Part shown: positions 1 through 8,664 of the stretch, in pieces
Layout of the letters: each line of letters begins with the position of its first letter
Numbering within the stretch: the first letter of the stretch is position 1
DNA from: a virus
Length of the DNA: 35,620 nt
Virus record (IMG/VR): IMGVR_UViG_3300017740_000024
Location: 1-35,620 of that record
Direction: 5' to 3' (one strand)
The notes under the pieces: model-generated
The model's input: only the letters and a program-made list of their open reading frames with translations
Databases searched by the model: none
Told to the model about the DNA's origin: nothing
Made by a program: the position numbers and the translations under genes

Positions 1-2607
1 GGACAATTAGAGCATAAGTATCCTGCAGAAGAAGGTGGTATAAAACTATACCCTAGAGAGTGGAAAACCGCCAATACAAAGTATCATAATTTTTTAGATA
101 TAAAGTTATCCTACCCTATTATACTAGTAAAAGATATCAATGACTACAGCCAAAGAAATACATATATAGAAGATTATGTTTGGTTAGTAGATTGGGATTA
201 TAAAGTAAATCACAATTCCTTTGATTGGGTGCCTAATCCTTTTGAGCAAGATATGATACATACATTTCGTATGCCATACCAACTAACAGAAAAGTACCCA
301 CAAGAAATAGGCGGTATAAGACTAGTACCTAAAAAATGGAAAGACGCAGAAATAAAAATACACAAGGACTGCCCTATAGAAGATGAGAACTATGATGTAT
401 TTTATACAAACAAAAAGTTTGATGCTGAAACATTTGAATTTTATACAAAAAGATCTGAAACAAATTGGTTTTGGGTTATTGATAGAGATTACGATTTTAA
501 TGGAAAACTTCTATATGTTCCTGGAAGTCATGAAAAAGAATATATACATGTTTTTAAATGGGGATTGGAGCATAGATACTTACCAGAAGTAACAGAACTA
601 TGGGACGATAGGGTTGCTGGTATATACCTTGTCCATAAAGAGTTTGATTTTACAAAGCAAAAACTACATACAGATATTGTGCCTGTTAGGTATGATATTT
701 TCTTTACAGATAATTTAACTGACTATAATACCTATAGCAGGAAAAGTAGAACAGATGCATTTTGGTTAATAGATTCTGAACACGTTTTATCAGAAACAAT
801 TAAATGGGTACCAGAATATAGCGATCAAAAATATATAAATGTTTTTAAGATACCTAAACAATTAGAACATAAGTATCCACGCAGTATTACTAATGTAAGC
901 GATAATAGATGTGGTGGTATTAAATTAGTACCAAATAATTTTAATAAAGAAGAAGTAAAGTATCAAGGTTTACTGACAGACATAGAGATTATAGAGTTTG
1001 AAAAATTTAGTAGCGAAGAGGAAGGCAGAACAAATACTAAACATGACTGGTTTTGGGTTATAGACCCAGATGTAACTGTAATAGAAGATTTTAATTTTGA
1101 TTTTGTACCAGATACATGGGACGACCAAAAGACTCATGTATGGCAAAAGATAAATCCTATTACAAAAAGACAGTATGATTACAGTGGTGTAATGCTATGT
1201 CCTAAAGTAGCACAAACAAAAGGCAGACCAAAATATATAAGAGAACCTGCATGTATGCAAAACGAATATCCAGTATATTACTTACAGGCATCTGATTACA
1301 AAAATGGCTTACAGAGCGTCTATGAGCGTCTATCAGCACAGTCTGATAGTAATATGTACTGGGTTGTAGATGCTTTTACACAGATAGAACCAGATTTTAA
1401 ATTTAGTTATTACCCTACACAATGGGATCAAAAGTATATTCATGCATTTCTCAACCAAGACAACGCATATACGAGCGTCAGACTGGTGCCTAAACAGATG
1501 TTTTTAAACAATGAATATACAGACAAAGACATAGAAAACAACAGTTTTGAAAACTTAAAACAAATAAATACTATAGCGAGCCTAAGGCCAACATGGCCTG
1601 TGATCCACTTGCAAAGTTTAGAAAAGAACGAGTTTATAAACGCAATAAAGGATATAAAAACCCCCTTTGTTTGGACTATAGACCCAGATGTGAAAGTGGA
1701 TAATAATGTACTCGAACGTGGATATCTGCCTGCAATAACGCAAACTAATAAAGTACATGCATGGCAAAAGCAAAATCCAACCACAAATAAGGTACATGCA
1801 TACGGAGGCTTACGTCTATGGCCTACTACTAATGATTATTCTGACATAAAATCTGATGACTTAAAATTAAACAGAATAAAAAATATAAATTATGTTAAAG
1901 AAATAGGCAGTAAAACTAATACATATGATATTGTATTTTTAAGTTACAAAGAACCTAAAGCAGACAACAAATTTGCTAAACTACAAGACCATCTAAGAAA
2001 TAACGGATTATTGTTTAACCTTATATGGGTAAGAGATGTTGAAGGCATTTTTAATGCACATAAAATTGCATCTACCAGAGTGCAAAGTAAAATGTTTTGG
2101 GTAGTAGATGCTGATGCCGAAATAAAAAAAGATTTTATATTTGATTACATACCAGATGTTTACGATCAAGAAGTTGTACATGTTTGGTCAAGTAAAAATC
2201 CTATCACACAAGATGAATATGGATATGGAGGAGTAAAATTATTCCCTACTGAAATGGTAAGAGAAGCCACATCATGGGGATTAGATTTTACAACAGGTCT
2301 AAGTTCTAGATTTAAATCTATGCCACAAGTTAGTTGTGTCACTAAATTTAATACTGATGCATTTAGCACTTGGAGGAGTGCTTTCAGAGAGTGTGTTAAA
2401 CTCACACTTAACGAAGATGCAGAAAGTAAACAACGTTTAGATACTTGGATAAACACTAGGGGCGATGAGGAGTTTACTGCTGAAGCAGTAAGCGGAGCAC
2501 TAGCGGGGAACCAGTTTGCGGAAGCGAACAAAGATAATCTAGCAAAACTAGATAAAATAAATGACTTTAACTGGATACGACAAAGATATGAAAGCAATAA
2601 TAACTAG
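1..2607 (+). CDS. Multi-repeat glycosyltransferase-A-like protein, 5' partial
   Basis: The frame is open from base 1, so the N-terminus is outside the window; 868 residues are visible. The protein is built of at least seven tandem units of about 95 to 140 residues. Each unit has a hydrophobic strand ending in an acidic motif (W-[VL]-[IV]-D-x-[DE]) and most have a following P-D-x-[WY]-D-x-x-x-[VI]-H-[VA]-[WF] strand and a Y-G-G-[VI]-x-L-x-P loop. The acidic motifs are encoded near bases 181, 463, 757, 1045, 1353, 1663 and 2092. Only the last unit keeps a clean DAD (VVDADAEI); others read DWD, DRD, DSE, DPD, DAF and DPD. The last unit and the conserved C-terminal tail (FNTDAFSTWRSAFREC) match a glycosyltransferase-like family I know from marine T4-like phages. 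I infer sugar transfer to a phage structure or to host glycans, with the inner units perhaps only binding. Its end overlaps the next gene by 20 bp. Confidence 0.6.
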   Translation, partial: GQLEHKYPAEEGGIKLYPREWKTANTKYHNFLDIKLSYPIILVKDINDYSQRNTYIEDYVWLVDWDYKVNHNSFDWVPNPFEQDMIHTFRMPYQLTEKYPQEIGGIRLVPKKWKDAEIKIHKDCPIEDENYDVFYTNKKFDAETFEFYTKRSETNWFWVIDRDYDFNGKLLYVPGSHEKEYIHVFKWGLEHRYLPEVTELWDDRVAGIYLVHKEFDFTKQKLHTDIVPVRYDIFFTDNLTDYNTYSRKSRTDAFWLIDSEHVLSETIKWVPEYSDQKYINVFKIPKQLEHKYPRSITNVSDNRCGGIKLVPNNFNKEEVKYQGLLTDIEIIEFEKFSSEEEGRTNTKHDWFWVIDPDVTVIEDFNFDFVPDTWDDQKTHVWQKINPITKRQYDYSGVMLCPKVAQTKGRPKYIREPACMQNEYPVYYLQASDYKNGLQSVYERLSAQSDSNMYWVVDAFTQIEPDFKFSYYPTQWDQKYIHAFLNQDNAYTSVRLVPKQMFLNNEYTDKDIENNSFENLKQINTIASLRPTWPVIHLQSLEKNEFINAIKDIKTPFVWTIDPDVKVDNNVLERGYLPAITQTNKVHAWQKQNPTTNKVHAYGGLRLWPTTNDYSDIKSDDLKLNRIKNINYVKEIGSKTNTYDIVFLSYKEPKADNKFAKLQDHLRNNGLLFNLIWVRDVEGIFNAHKIASTRVQSKMFWVVDADAEIKKDFIFDYIPDVYDQEVVHVWSSKNPITQDEYGYGGVKLFPTEMVREATSWGLDFTTGLSSRFKSMPQVSCVTKFNTDAFSTWRSAFRECVKLTLNEDAESKQRLDTWINTRGDEEFTAEAVSGALAGNQFAEANKDNLAKLDKINDFNWIRQRYESNNN

Positions 2608-3352
2608 TGGTTGCAGTTTATCTGAACCTAATCATACGGGTACATGGCCAAAGCATTTAAAAGATGCATACAATCCTGAATACATTATTTTATCAGGACA
2701 AGGTTCTATAGGTACAGATTTAATATCAAGAAAAGCAATATATTATTGTAACGAAGCATTAAAACTTTACAAAGCAGAAGAAATTTTATGCGTAGTTGCA
2801 TTTACAACATTACATAGAGCAAGTGGTTTATTTAATGCTCAAGATCCATTACCTACTAAATTAAGGAATCACAAAAATTATATAGAGGATTACGATAGAT
2901 CTCCAACATGGAACCAACAAGGCTGTTATTTCGATTCATCAACATCAGAAAATACTGGATGGTATTTTTGGAATCTGTGGAGAGATCATGATGACTTTGC
3001 GTATTATTTTACATATTACCAAAGTTTTATAAATTTGTTAGAACAATATCTATTTAATATGTTAGCAGTAAAAAACTTTTGTGATGCTAAAGGAATAAAA
3101 TTTGTTTTTATGTTTGCTGAAGGAGATATTCCAAAAAGTTTGTTTAATAATAGAGAACACTGGGCACTGAATCATATGTTTGATGAAATCTTTAATAATA
3201 ATCCATACTATTTGAATGAACCAATATCAACTTGGGTCAAACAAAATTTAGGAGATTCTTATATGGGAGACGAACTACACCCTACATGTGAAGGTCATAA
3301 AATTTATACGGAAAAAGTTTTAATACCACACCTGGAGAAAAATGGAATATGA
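2588..3352 (+). CDS. SGNH-hydrolase-like protein
   Basis: 254 residues. The N-terminal strand with SGCSLSEP matches block I of the SGNH/GDSL fold (nucleophile Ser in a G-x-S setting), and the C-terminal DELHPTCEGHKIY matches block V, where D-x-x-H supplies the catalytic Asp and His. Family members are esterases, deacetylases or O-acyltransferase partners acting on glycans or lipids. I start at the ATG at 2588 because it puts the block I strand directly at the N-terminus, as in the related genes at 4565 and 6521; an in-frame ATG at 2561 would add nine residues. It overlaps the upstream repeat protein by 20 bp and the next gene by 4 bp (ATGA), so all are probably translated from one mRNA. Likely role: adding or removing acyl groups on surface sugars; the substrate is unknown. 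Confidence 0.55.
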   Translation: MKAIITSGCSLSEPNHTGTWPKHLKDAYNPEYIILSGQGSIGTDLISRKAIYYCNEALKLYKAEEILCVVAFTTLHRASGLFNAQDPLPTKLRNHKNYIEDYDRSPTWNQQGCYFDSSTSENTGWYFWNLWRDHDDFAYYFTYYQSFINLLEQYLFNMLAVKNFCDAKGIKFVFMFAEGDIPKSLFNNREHWALNHMFDEIFNNNPYYLNEPISTWVKQNLGDSYMGDELHPTCEGHKIYTEKVLIPHLEKNGI

Positions 3353-4017
3353 TAGAACTGAATAGTTGGAATGAAGTAGAAGAATATATAGATAATAGTT
3401 TTCTACGAATTCCTCCAAGTTATTTTGAAAGAGCAGTAATGGATAGAAGATATCCACGTGATGCTTTTAGTAAAGGACAGTTAGCAAGTAAAAGTTGGTT
3501 GCTTGGTGAACTGTATAAGGTTACACCATTACCTAGCAATACAACTGTAGCATTATTAGGCTGTTGGATAGGCAGTATTGTAGAACCAATGTTAAATGCT
3601 TTAACAATAGAACGTATATATGGAATAGATATAGATGCAGAAAGTATTGAGTTAGCAGAAAAGTTTAATCAAAAACATGTAGCAAACAATTGGAAGTTTA
3701 AAGGTGTAGTTGCTGATTTAGATTTATTAGATTGTAATCATATGGAATTCGAAACAGGTGGAGAATTAATTAAAGTATCACCTGATATTATAATTAATAC
3801 AAGTTGCGAACATATGAGTACAAATTGGTTTGAAACTGCAGGTAGTAATCAGTTAATTGTAATGCAAACAAACGATTCAGAAGAGTTTGACGGGCATATA
3901 AACGTATGTTATACTGCAGATGAAATGCAGGAAAAATATCCATTAAGTAAAACACATTTTGTTGGCAGTTTAAAAACACCAAGTTATACAAGACACATGC
4001 AGATAGGTTATAAATGA
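3349..4017 (+). CDS. SAM-dependent methyltransferase-like protein
   Basis: 222 residues with a Rossmann-type pattern. VALLGCWIGS near residue 68 stands in for the glycine-rich motif I, and IYGIDIDAESIELAEKF about 22 residues later has the acidic end of strand 2 that binds the SAM ribose. DIIINTSCEHM about 60 residues further looks like the motif IV region. Target prediction is not possible: it lacks the NPPY or PCQ motifs of DNA methyltransferases, so small-molecule or sugar methylation fits better. It starts on an ATGA overlap with the SGNH gene and ends on another ATGA overlap with the kinase, which puts it inside the surface-chemistry cassette. It could also be a non-catalytic relative. 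Confidence 0.45.
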   Translation: MIELNSWNEVEEYIDNSFLRIPPSYFERAVMDRRYPRDAFSKGQLASKSWLLGELYKVTPLPSNTTVALLGCWIGSIVEPMLNALTIERIYGIDIDAESIELAEKFNQKHVANNWKFKGVVADLDLLDCNHMEFETGGELIKVSPDIIINTSCEHMSTNWFETAGSNQLIVMQTNDSEEFDGHINVCYTADEMQEKYPLSKTHFVGSLKTPSYTRHMQIGYK

Positions 4018-4568
4018 AAGTAATAAATTTTTATGGTGGACCAAATAGTGGCAAAAGTACTAAAGCCGCAGGGTTATATTATAAAATGAATATGGCAGGT
4101 TATAGTGTTGAACTTAATAATGAGTTTGCAAAAGAATGTGTATGGGAAGATAATGTTCCTATGCTAAAAGATCAATTGTTTATGTTAGCACATCAGCATA
4201 GAAAAATACTTAGGCTTGTTGGTAAAGTAGAATATGTTATTACAGACTCTCCTGTAATGTTAAGTGGTATATATAGGGAACTATATGACGGTCCTTTGTA
4301 TAGCGACTTAATAGATAAACTTGCTCGTGAGTGCTATGACAAATATGAAAACATAAATTTTATGTTAGAAAGACCACCACAGTTTGAACAAACAGGCAGA
4401 GCACAAAATTTTGACGAAAGTATAAACATAGACAATGCAATTTTAGAAATGTTTAGAGATGAAGAAATTCCTTTTTTCCAATTAAAGGCTCCTACAATGC
4501 AGGAAGATCCTTTTTATGTTGCAGTAGATGTTGCATTTAATTATGTTCAAAAACGTAGTAAAAAATGA
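4014..4568 (+). CDS. P-loop ATPase/kinase, AAA_28 (NadR-like) type
   Basis: 184 residues. The Walker A loop GGPNSGKST is at residues 8-16, right after the first strand (INFYGG). A Walker-B-like strand YVITDSPVMLSG follows near residue 75, and an ERPPQFEQTGRAQ segment resembles the Arg-bearing lid of small-molecule kinases (compare the nicotinamide-riboside kinase domain of NadR). This suggests phosphoryl transfer to a nucleoside- or sugar-like small molecule; the substrate cannot be told. ATGA overlaps on both sides (3349-4017 and 4565-5416) place it in the same operon as the SGNH and methyltransferase-like genes. A DNA-repair or packaging role is unlikely given the size and context. Confidence 0.55.
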   Translation: MKVINFYGGPNSGKSTKAAGLYYKMNMAGYSVELNNEFAKECVWEDNVPMLKDQLFMLAHQHRKILRLVGKVEYVITDSPVMLSGIYRELYDGPLYSDLIDKLARECYDKYENINFMLERPPQFEQTGRAQNFDESINIDNAILEMFRDEEIPFFQLKAPTMQEDPFYVAVDVAFNYVQKRSKK

Positions 4569-5416
4569 AGTTAATTGTAAGTGGTTGTAGTTGGAGCAGT
4601 AGAGACAGAACGTCTCCAGGTGTAGAATTTGGGCAACTAATTGCTGATCATTACGGCTGGCAATATCAAAATACTGCTGTTATAAGTGCAAGTAATTTTA
4701 TTATTAGACTACAAATACAACATGCAATAGAAAACTTAAATCCAGACTTTATAATAATAAACTGGACTAATCCTGCAAGAATAGAGTGGAATTTTGCAGG
4801 CAAAGAATACGATCCTTTACAAGGAATAAGGCAAGTAACTTATGCAACAGGCGAACATTCGCCTAACGATGAGCTTCATCCTGCTGGAGAACTAATAGAT
4901 CCTACAATAGCATTTAGTACATTCCAAAGTTTGTTTTGTGAGGACCTTAGTTTAAGTTTTGAGGAAGTATGTGATGTTTATCCTATAATGTCATCTACAT
5001 GTAGTGAACAAAATTGGAAAGCATTAAGACATTACTACACAAATTTGTATGATACTGCTTTAGAATGCCACAAGCAAATTTATATAATGCAAAGTGCTAT
5101 CCACGAGTTAGAATCTAGAGGCATACCTTATTTAATGAGTCCAAACACATTGGATTTTTTACACGATTTACAAACATTACGTGGTGAGACAGATCCACAA
5201 AAAATATTAAAGGATAGTTTTTATCCTTTTTGGGATATGATACCTGAGAAAAATAAAATACAAGGTGTTGCAAGTATGCTATCAGAAGTTGATACAAATT
5301 TATATGGAGATTATGATAAAAATCCAGGACGATTTCTTAGTAGCCACATATCCCCTCTTGCTCACAAGGCTTATGCAGAAAAATTAATACCCAGTATTAA
5401 TAATTTGATTGTATAA
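4565..5416 (+). CDS. SGNH-like protein, paralogue A
   Basis: 283 residues. It opens with MKLIVSGCSWSSRD, an SGNH block I strand and turn. Near the C-terminus SSHISPLAHKAYAEKLIP occupies the block V position, with a His but Ser-Ser in place of the usual Asp, so the catalytic dyad may be altered. The conserved interior (NPDFIIINWTNPARIEW, YPIMSST, HKQIYIMQSAI) is shared with the gene at 6521-7378 and makes the two clear paralogues, while the SGNH gene at 2588 is more distant. It overlaps the kinase gene by 4 bp (ATGA). Its 3' end overlaps the 3' end of the convergent gene at 5384-6496 by 33 bp, with no visible terminator between. Likely function: acyl-ester chemistry on glycans; inferred only from fold motifs. 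Confidence 0.5.
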   Translation: MKLIVSGCSWSSRDRTSPGVEFGQLIADHYGWQYQNTAVISASNFIIRLQIQHAIENLNPDFIIINWTNPARIEWNFAGKEYDPLQGIRQVTYATGEHSPNDELHPAGELIDPTIAFSTFQSLFCEDLSLSFEEVCDVYPIMSSTCSEQNWKALRHYYTNLYDTALECHKQIYIMQSAIHELESRGIPYLMSPNTLDFLHDLQTLRGETDPQKILKDSFYPFWDMIPEKNKIQGVASMLSEVDTNLYGDYDKNPGRFLSSHISPLAHKAYAEKLIPSINNLIV

Positions 5417-6496
5417 ATCTATAGAATGCCTTCTTGGTAAAGACATTAAAAGGCTTCTGTTATGTATTAATGTCTTATGCATACCCTCTAACATATCTCT
5501 AAAATCTGCATGATTTAATGATGCTAATTCTGTAACGATATCTAAAATCATATCAGATCGTTTTAAAAAATCTATTTCTGCATCATAACTTTCGTCCCAC
5601 CAATTACTAAATGTTTTAAATCCTATGTCTTGTAAGTGTTTTAAACTTCCAGGCATTCCATTTATAATAAACGGCTGTAAACAAGCAATAGGTTTAAATG
5701 TTTTTTCATTTATAAACATGTGGTCTTTGTCATAATGGAATAAACTTTCATTTACTACTTGAATATAACTTACTTGTTGTAACTCCCAACCCATTATACT
5801 TACTAAATTAGGCACATCTAAATCTAATATTAAATCGTATTCTAAAGGCAACATAGGAATAAGATCAGGATAATCTTGTTGGTAAAAATCTAAATCATAT
5901 TTGTCTGGCATACCCAACGTACATAGCACATTTTCATTATCTTTAAAATGATCTACAAATCTAAATCTGTTTTCATCAGGACGCCTGTTAAAACTTGCAA
6001 TTTTATACTCACGTTCTGCAAAAGATTGCTTTGTTTCGAATACCATTACATCACTATTATCTGCAATAGGATGTAAACAAGATCTGCCAACTTCAATAAT
6101 AAATCTATTAAAATATAAGTCTAAATCATGCCTATTATATGGGTTACCATCAACGTATATATAGGGTTTTTGTATATTATATTTGCTTAAAGTGTTGTTA
6201 ATCACACTTTTATACATGTCGAACTCATGTTCTATACTGTTATTCCTACTCTCAAAAGTGTAATCAAAGAGCAGTAAACACTTGTCATCTTGTATATCTT
6301 GCACTACTTTATCGCTTATATCAAACACATACTCTGCGTCTAACATAGCAGTAAGTATTAAATGGTATATATACTTGCCTGAAATAAAGTTTACATCAGT
6401 AGATACAAAGTAATCTGTATTGCCAAAACATCTAGAAAGATTGTCTTCCATAGTAAAACTATTATGCTCGTCATAACCAATATAAATTTTATCCAT
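5384..6496 (-). CDS. Glycosyltransferase-like protein (GT10/fucosyltransferase-like C-terminal domain)
   Basis: 370 residues. The C-terminal third has NEKTFKPIACLQPFIINGMPG, then a LxxxGFKTFSNWWDESYD segment. This resembles the nucleotide-sugar-binding half of alpha-1,3-fucosyltransferase-type (GT10-like) enzymes, where a T/N-E-K loop is followed by a P-F-x-x-x-G strand. A second protein in this window (10759-11763) shares the same C-terminal pattern but differs in its N-terminal half. It runs against the surrounding + strand cassette, overlapping paralogue A at its 3' end, and starts only 24 bp from the divergent paralogue B. There is no Shine-Dalgarno sequence; a TAAATA element lies exactly 5 nt before the ATG. 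Function by motif only; it could also be an inactive relative. Confidence 0.4.
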   Translation of the reverse strand: MDKIYIGYDEHNSFTMEDNLSRCFGNTDYFVSTDVNFISGKYIYHLILTAMLDAEYVFDISDKVVQDIQDDKCLLLFDYTFESRNNSIEHEFDMYKSVINNTLSKYNIQKPYIYVDGNPYNRHDLDLYFNRFIIEVGRSCLHPIADNSDVMVFETKQSFAEREYKIASFNRRPDENRFRFVDHFKDNENVLCTLGMPDKYDLDFYQQDYPDLIPMLPLEYDLILDLDVPNLVSIMGWELQQVSYIQVVNESLFHYDKDHMFINEKTFKPIACLQPFIINGMPGSLKHLQDIGFKTFSNWWDESYDAEIDFLKRSDMILDIVTELASLNHADFRDMLEGMHKTLIHNRSLLMSLPRRHSIDLYNQIINTGY

Positions 6497-6520
6497 ACAT
6501 ATATTTAAGTAAATATGTAT
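6497..6520. promoter_or_regulatory. Divergent 24-bp intergenic region with back-to-back TAAATA elements
   Basis: Both diverging genes have TAAATA exactly 5 nt before the ATG: 6502-6507 on the minus strand for the gene ending at 6496, and 6510-6515 on the plus strand for the gene starting at 6521. The centre ATTTA-AG-TAAAT is an inverted repeat. T4 late promoters carry TATAAATA from about -13 to -6, which would put transcription start on the A of each ATG, giving leaderless mRNAs. No ribosome-binding site is visible on either side. Confidence 0.5.
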
Positions 6521-7378
6521 ATGAAATTAGTAGTTTGCGGTTGTAGTTGGAGCAGTAGAGATCATGCTTATCCAGATACTGAATTTGGTCATTTTGTGTC
6601 TGAGCATTTTGGCTGGGAGTACCAAAATATTGCAAGAGTAGGAGGCAGTAACTTTGCAATACGTTTGCAAATAGACTATGCAATAAAACATCTTAATCCT
6701 GATTTTATAATTGTAAACTGGACTACACCAGATAGGTTTGATTGGAATCATAAAGGCGATTTATACGAACCTGCAAATGGATTAATACACACAGACTATG
6801 ATGTAGATGATTTTGTTAGTAATGAGTGGAACCATCCGCATTATCCTAAACACAAACCAACAATAATGCATCAAAGTATTACAGGATTAGTTTCATTAGA
6901 CGATTTTAATAGATCATACGAAGAGGCATGTGTTTGGTGGGATAATTTACCTAAACATATGAATAAGAAGCAATGGGAAACAATGCGACAGTTTTATTTG
7001 CATTTATATGATACAGATTTAGAAGCACACAAACAGTATTATATGATGGAAAGTGCTGTTAACCAAATGCAAAGAGCAGATGTACCGTTCCTTTTTTGTC
7101 CAAATACGTTTAACTGGAAACAGAATATACAAGAACGTTATAAACTAACTGATCAAGAAAAACACAAATACTATATACACGGTTTAACTTATGATTTTGT
7201 GCCTGAAAAGAACTTACAGTTATACACAGGTATTGCAGATGCTTTACAATGGGACTTTGATTTTATGGATGATCCTATTAATCACCCTAATCATAATCAT
7301 TGTCATCATTTGAGTGCTGATGCACAAAAGAAATGGGCTACTGATATAGCAATACCTAAAATTAAAGATATTCTTTAA
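6521..7378 (+). CDS. SGNH-like protein, paralogue B
   Basis: 285 residues from the ATG at 6521, chosen because MKLVVCGCSWSSRD then lines up with MKLIVSGCSWSSRD of paralogue A; an ATG at 6515 would add two residues and overlap the promoter element. Shared features are GGSNFAIRLQIDYAI, NPDFIIVNWTTPDRFDW and a C-terminal HHLSADAQKKWATDIAIP. The block V region is His-rich (HNHCHHLS), so a catalytic His is likely, while the paired Asp is not obvious. The nucleophile strand reads C-G-C-S rather than S-G-C-S. It is a one-gene + strand unit expressed from the divergent region; its 3' end overlaps the convergent SWIM gene by 17 bp. Function: SGNH-type ester chemistry, inferred. Confidence 0.5.
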   Translation: MKLVVCGCSWSSRDHAYPDTEFGHFVSEHFGWEYQNIARVGGSNFAIRLQIDYAIKHLNPDFIIVNWTTPDRFDWNHKGDLYEPANGLIHTDYDVDDFVSNEWNHPHYPKHKPTIMHQSITGLVSLDDFNRSYEEACVWWDNLPKHMNKKQWETMRQFYLHLYDTDLEAHKQYYMMESAVNQMQRADVPFLFCPNTFNWKQNIQERYKLTDQEKHKYYIHGLTYDFVPEKNLQLYTGIADALQWDFDFMDDPINHPNHNHCHHLSADAQKKWATDIAIPKIKDIL

Positions 7379-7691
7379 TATGTTTACAAGTACCTCTAAA
7401 TGTAAACCCAGGACAAGTACAAGTTTTCTTTTCAGTATCTACTAGATAAACATTGCCTTTAGAACCTGTAACCTTTATAATATGGCTTTCAAGTTCTTCT
7501 GGACGTTCACCTATTTTGATAAACTTACGTCTAGATTTACTAAATTGTGTGCTAGGTACATTAAGAACTTGTACTTCAGATTTTTTGTTTGGTTGATAAG
7601 CAACTAATTTTCCAGCACTATTAATATGATATATGCCGTTGTTGACTTTGTATTTACCCCAATCAGTTACTTCTTGTAGTATCTCAATCAT
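7362..7691 (-). CDS. Small SWIM zinc-finger protein
   Basis: 109 residues. The C-terminus CTCPGFTFRGTCKHIKEYL fits the SWIM pattern C-x-C-x(n)-C-x-H, a zinc-binding fold used for DNA or protein contacts. The N-terminal 70 residues include a basic stretch (SKSRRKFIKIG) and have no other motif I know. It has its own sigma70-like promoter (7719-7746) and an AGGAG ribosome-binding site 5 nt before the ATG. Being the only gene from that promoter in a compact genome suggests separate early expression, perhaps as a host-takeover or regulatory factor. That role is inference; the zinc finger is seen. Confidence 0.65.
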   Translation of the reverse strand: MIEILQEVTDWGKYKVNNGIYHINSAGKLVAYQPNKKSEVQVLNVPSTQFSKSRRKFIKIGERPEELESHIIKVTGSKGNVYLVDTEKKTCTCPGFTFRGTCKHIKEYL

Positions 7692-7718
7692 ATGTTACTC
7701 CTAACATTTATACTACAT

Positions 7719-7746
7719 ATTATAGCATTTTATTAGGATTTGTCAA
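7719..7746 (-). promoter_or_regulatory. Sigma70-like promoter for the SWIM gene
   Basis: On the minus strand: -35 TTGACA (7741-7746), 16-bp spacer, -10 TATAAT (7719-7724) preceded by TG at the extended -10 position. It lies directly after the stop of the upstream gene at 7747. Confidence 0.8.
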
Positions 7747-8076
7747 CTAATCTTCTTGGAAATACTTGTCTAAAAGTTTACTGGAATGTTTGGATATTTT
7801 GTTTTGGATAACGTCTAACTCAACTAATATTTCAACTTCTTCTACAAGTCTATCTACGTCAGTTTGCTTTAATAACCAATTTAAGTCATCAATTACAACG
7901 TTATTTTCTATTACTGATATTTCTGCTTCTGAACCATCATCGTATCTTAATGTAATAAGACTGACAAATTCAGCAGGAATTTCCTGAGTAAATATCTCAC
8001 TCAGGAATCCATTGATCTTTTTGGATCTGTTTTTCGAACGCCCGAGTACGATAATTCGAGCTGGACCTTTGGCCAT
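7747..8076 (-). CDS. Conserved phage protein of unknown function
   Basis: 109 residues; I do not recognise a family. The N-terminus (MAKGPARIIVLGRSKNRSKKI) is strongly basic, the rest is acidic, with a likely helical C-terminal half (VEEVEILVELDVIQNKI). It starts 2 nt after the stop of the 8079-8663 gene and has no clear Shine-Dalgarno sequence of its own, so it is probably translated by coupling. It is the last gene of a unit running from the VWA gene: VWA, 113 aa, 105 aa, 194 aa, 109 aa. The charge split suggests nucleic-acid or protein binding, which is inference. Confidence 0.6.
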   Translation of the reverse strand: MAKGPARIIVLGRSKNRSKKINGFLSEIFTQEIPAEFVSLITLRYDDGSEAEISVIENNVVIDDLNWLLKQTDVDRLVEEVEILVELDVIQNKISKHSSKLLDKYFQED

Positions 8077-8078
8077 TA

Positions 8079-8663
8079 CTACGATGCTTTAGGTGGTCTT
8101 CCTGGTCCTTTTTTAGGTGCCAGGCTAGGATCTAATTCGTAAGCCGCCAATTTTTTAGACTCTGCGTCTTCAATCATTGCCTTTGCATCACCTTCTATTA
8201 ATTCTGCTTGTTGCAGTAATCCTTGTGCTCTGGATTCATTAGATGATTCATCTGCCTGTTGTTCCATAATAACATCAGGGTTTGCTTCAGTATTTAAAGG
8301 AGGATTAGAACCATTATCTAACTTCATAATTTCTTTATTTACTTCTGCAAGTGCAATTTTATCAGTAGGCGTAGGTGTTAAGAACACTAACTCACTTGAT
8401 ACTTTAATAAGTTTTTTAGTAAAGTGTAAGTCGTTAAGTACATTACTGCCATCTGTAAATTGTCTTCTGCTTAAAACCTCTGAAATCTCATTTGATTCCT
8501 GAGCTTCTAAACTTTGCACAATGTTCATTAAATCATCATGTTTTTGATCTTCTAATGAAGTTGTTTCAACAATTAAGCAATTTTCAGGTTCGTTTGGTAC
8601 TTCTCTAAAAACTACTACACATGGTTTTTCACCATATTTTCCTACATGTTTTAATACTGCCAT
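8079..8663 (-). CDS. Unknown protein with acidic coiled C-terminal half
   Basis: 194 residues from the ATG at 8663, chosen because AAGGAGA lies 6 nt upstream; a longer reading to 8756 would add a very basic tail that comes from reading through the acidic end of the upstream gene in another frame. The N-terminal half is a mixed alpha/beta domain (KPCVVVFREVPN, ENCLIVETTSLED). The C-terminal half is Glu/Gln/Ala-rich and probably coiled, ending in a short basic tail (APKKGPGRPPKAS) that resembles an AT-hook core (G-R-P). No family is recognised. It sits in the VWA unit, one base after the 105-aa gene. Confidence 0.6.
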   Translation of the reverse strand: MAVLKHVGKYGEKPCVVVFREVPNEPENCLIVETTSLEDQKHDDLMNIVQSLEAQESNEISEVLSRRQFTDGSNVLNDLHFTKKLIKVSSELVFLTPTPTDKIALAEVNKEIMKLDNGSNPPLNTEANPDVIMEQQADESSNESRAQGLLQQAELIEGDAKAMIEDAESKKLAAYELDPSLAPKKGPGRPPKAS

Positions 8664-8664
8664 T

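Noticed and set aside
2166-2597. Minus-strand open frame of 143 codons inside the repeat glycosyltransferase gene
   Set aside because: It lies fully inside a conserved coding domain on the other strand and lacks a ribosome-binding site.
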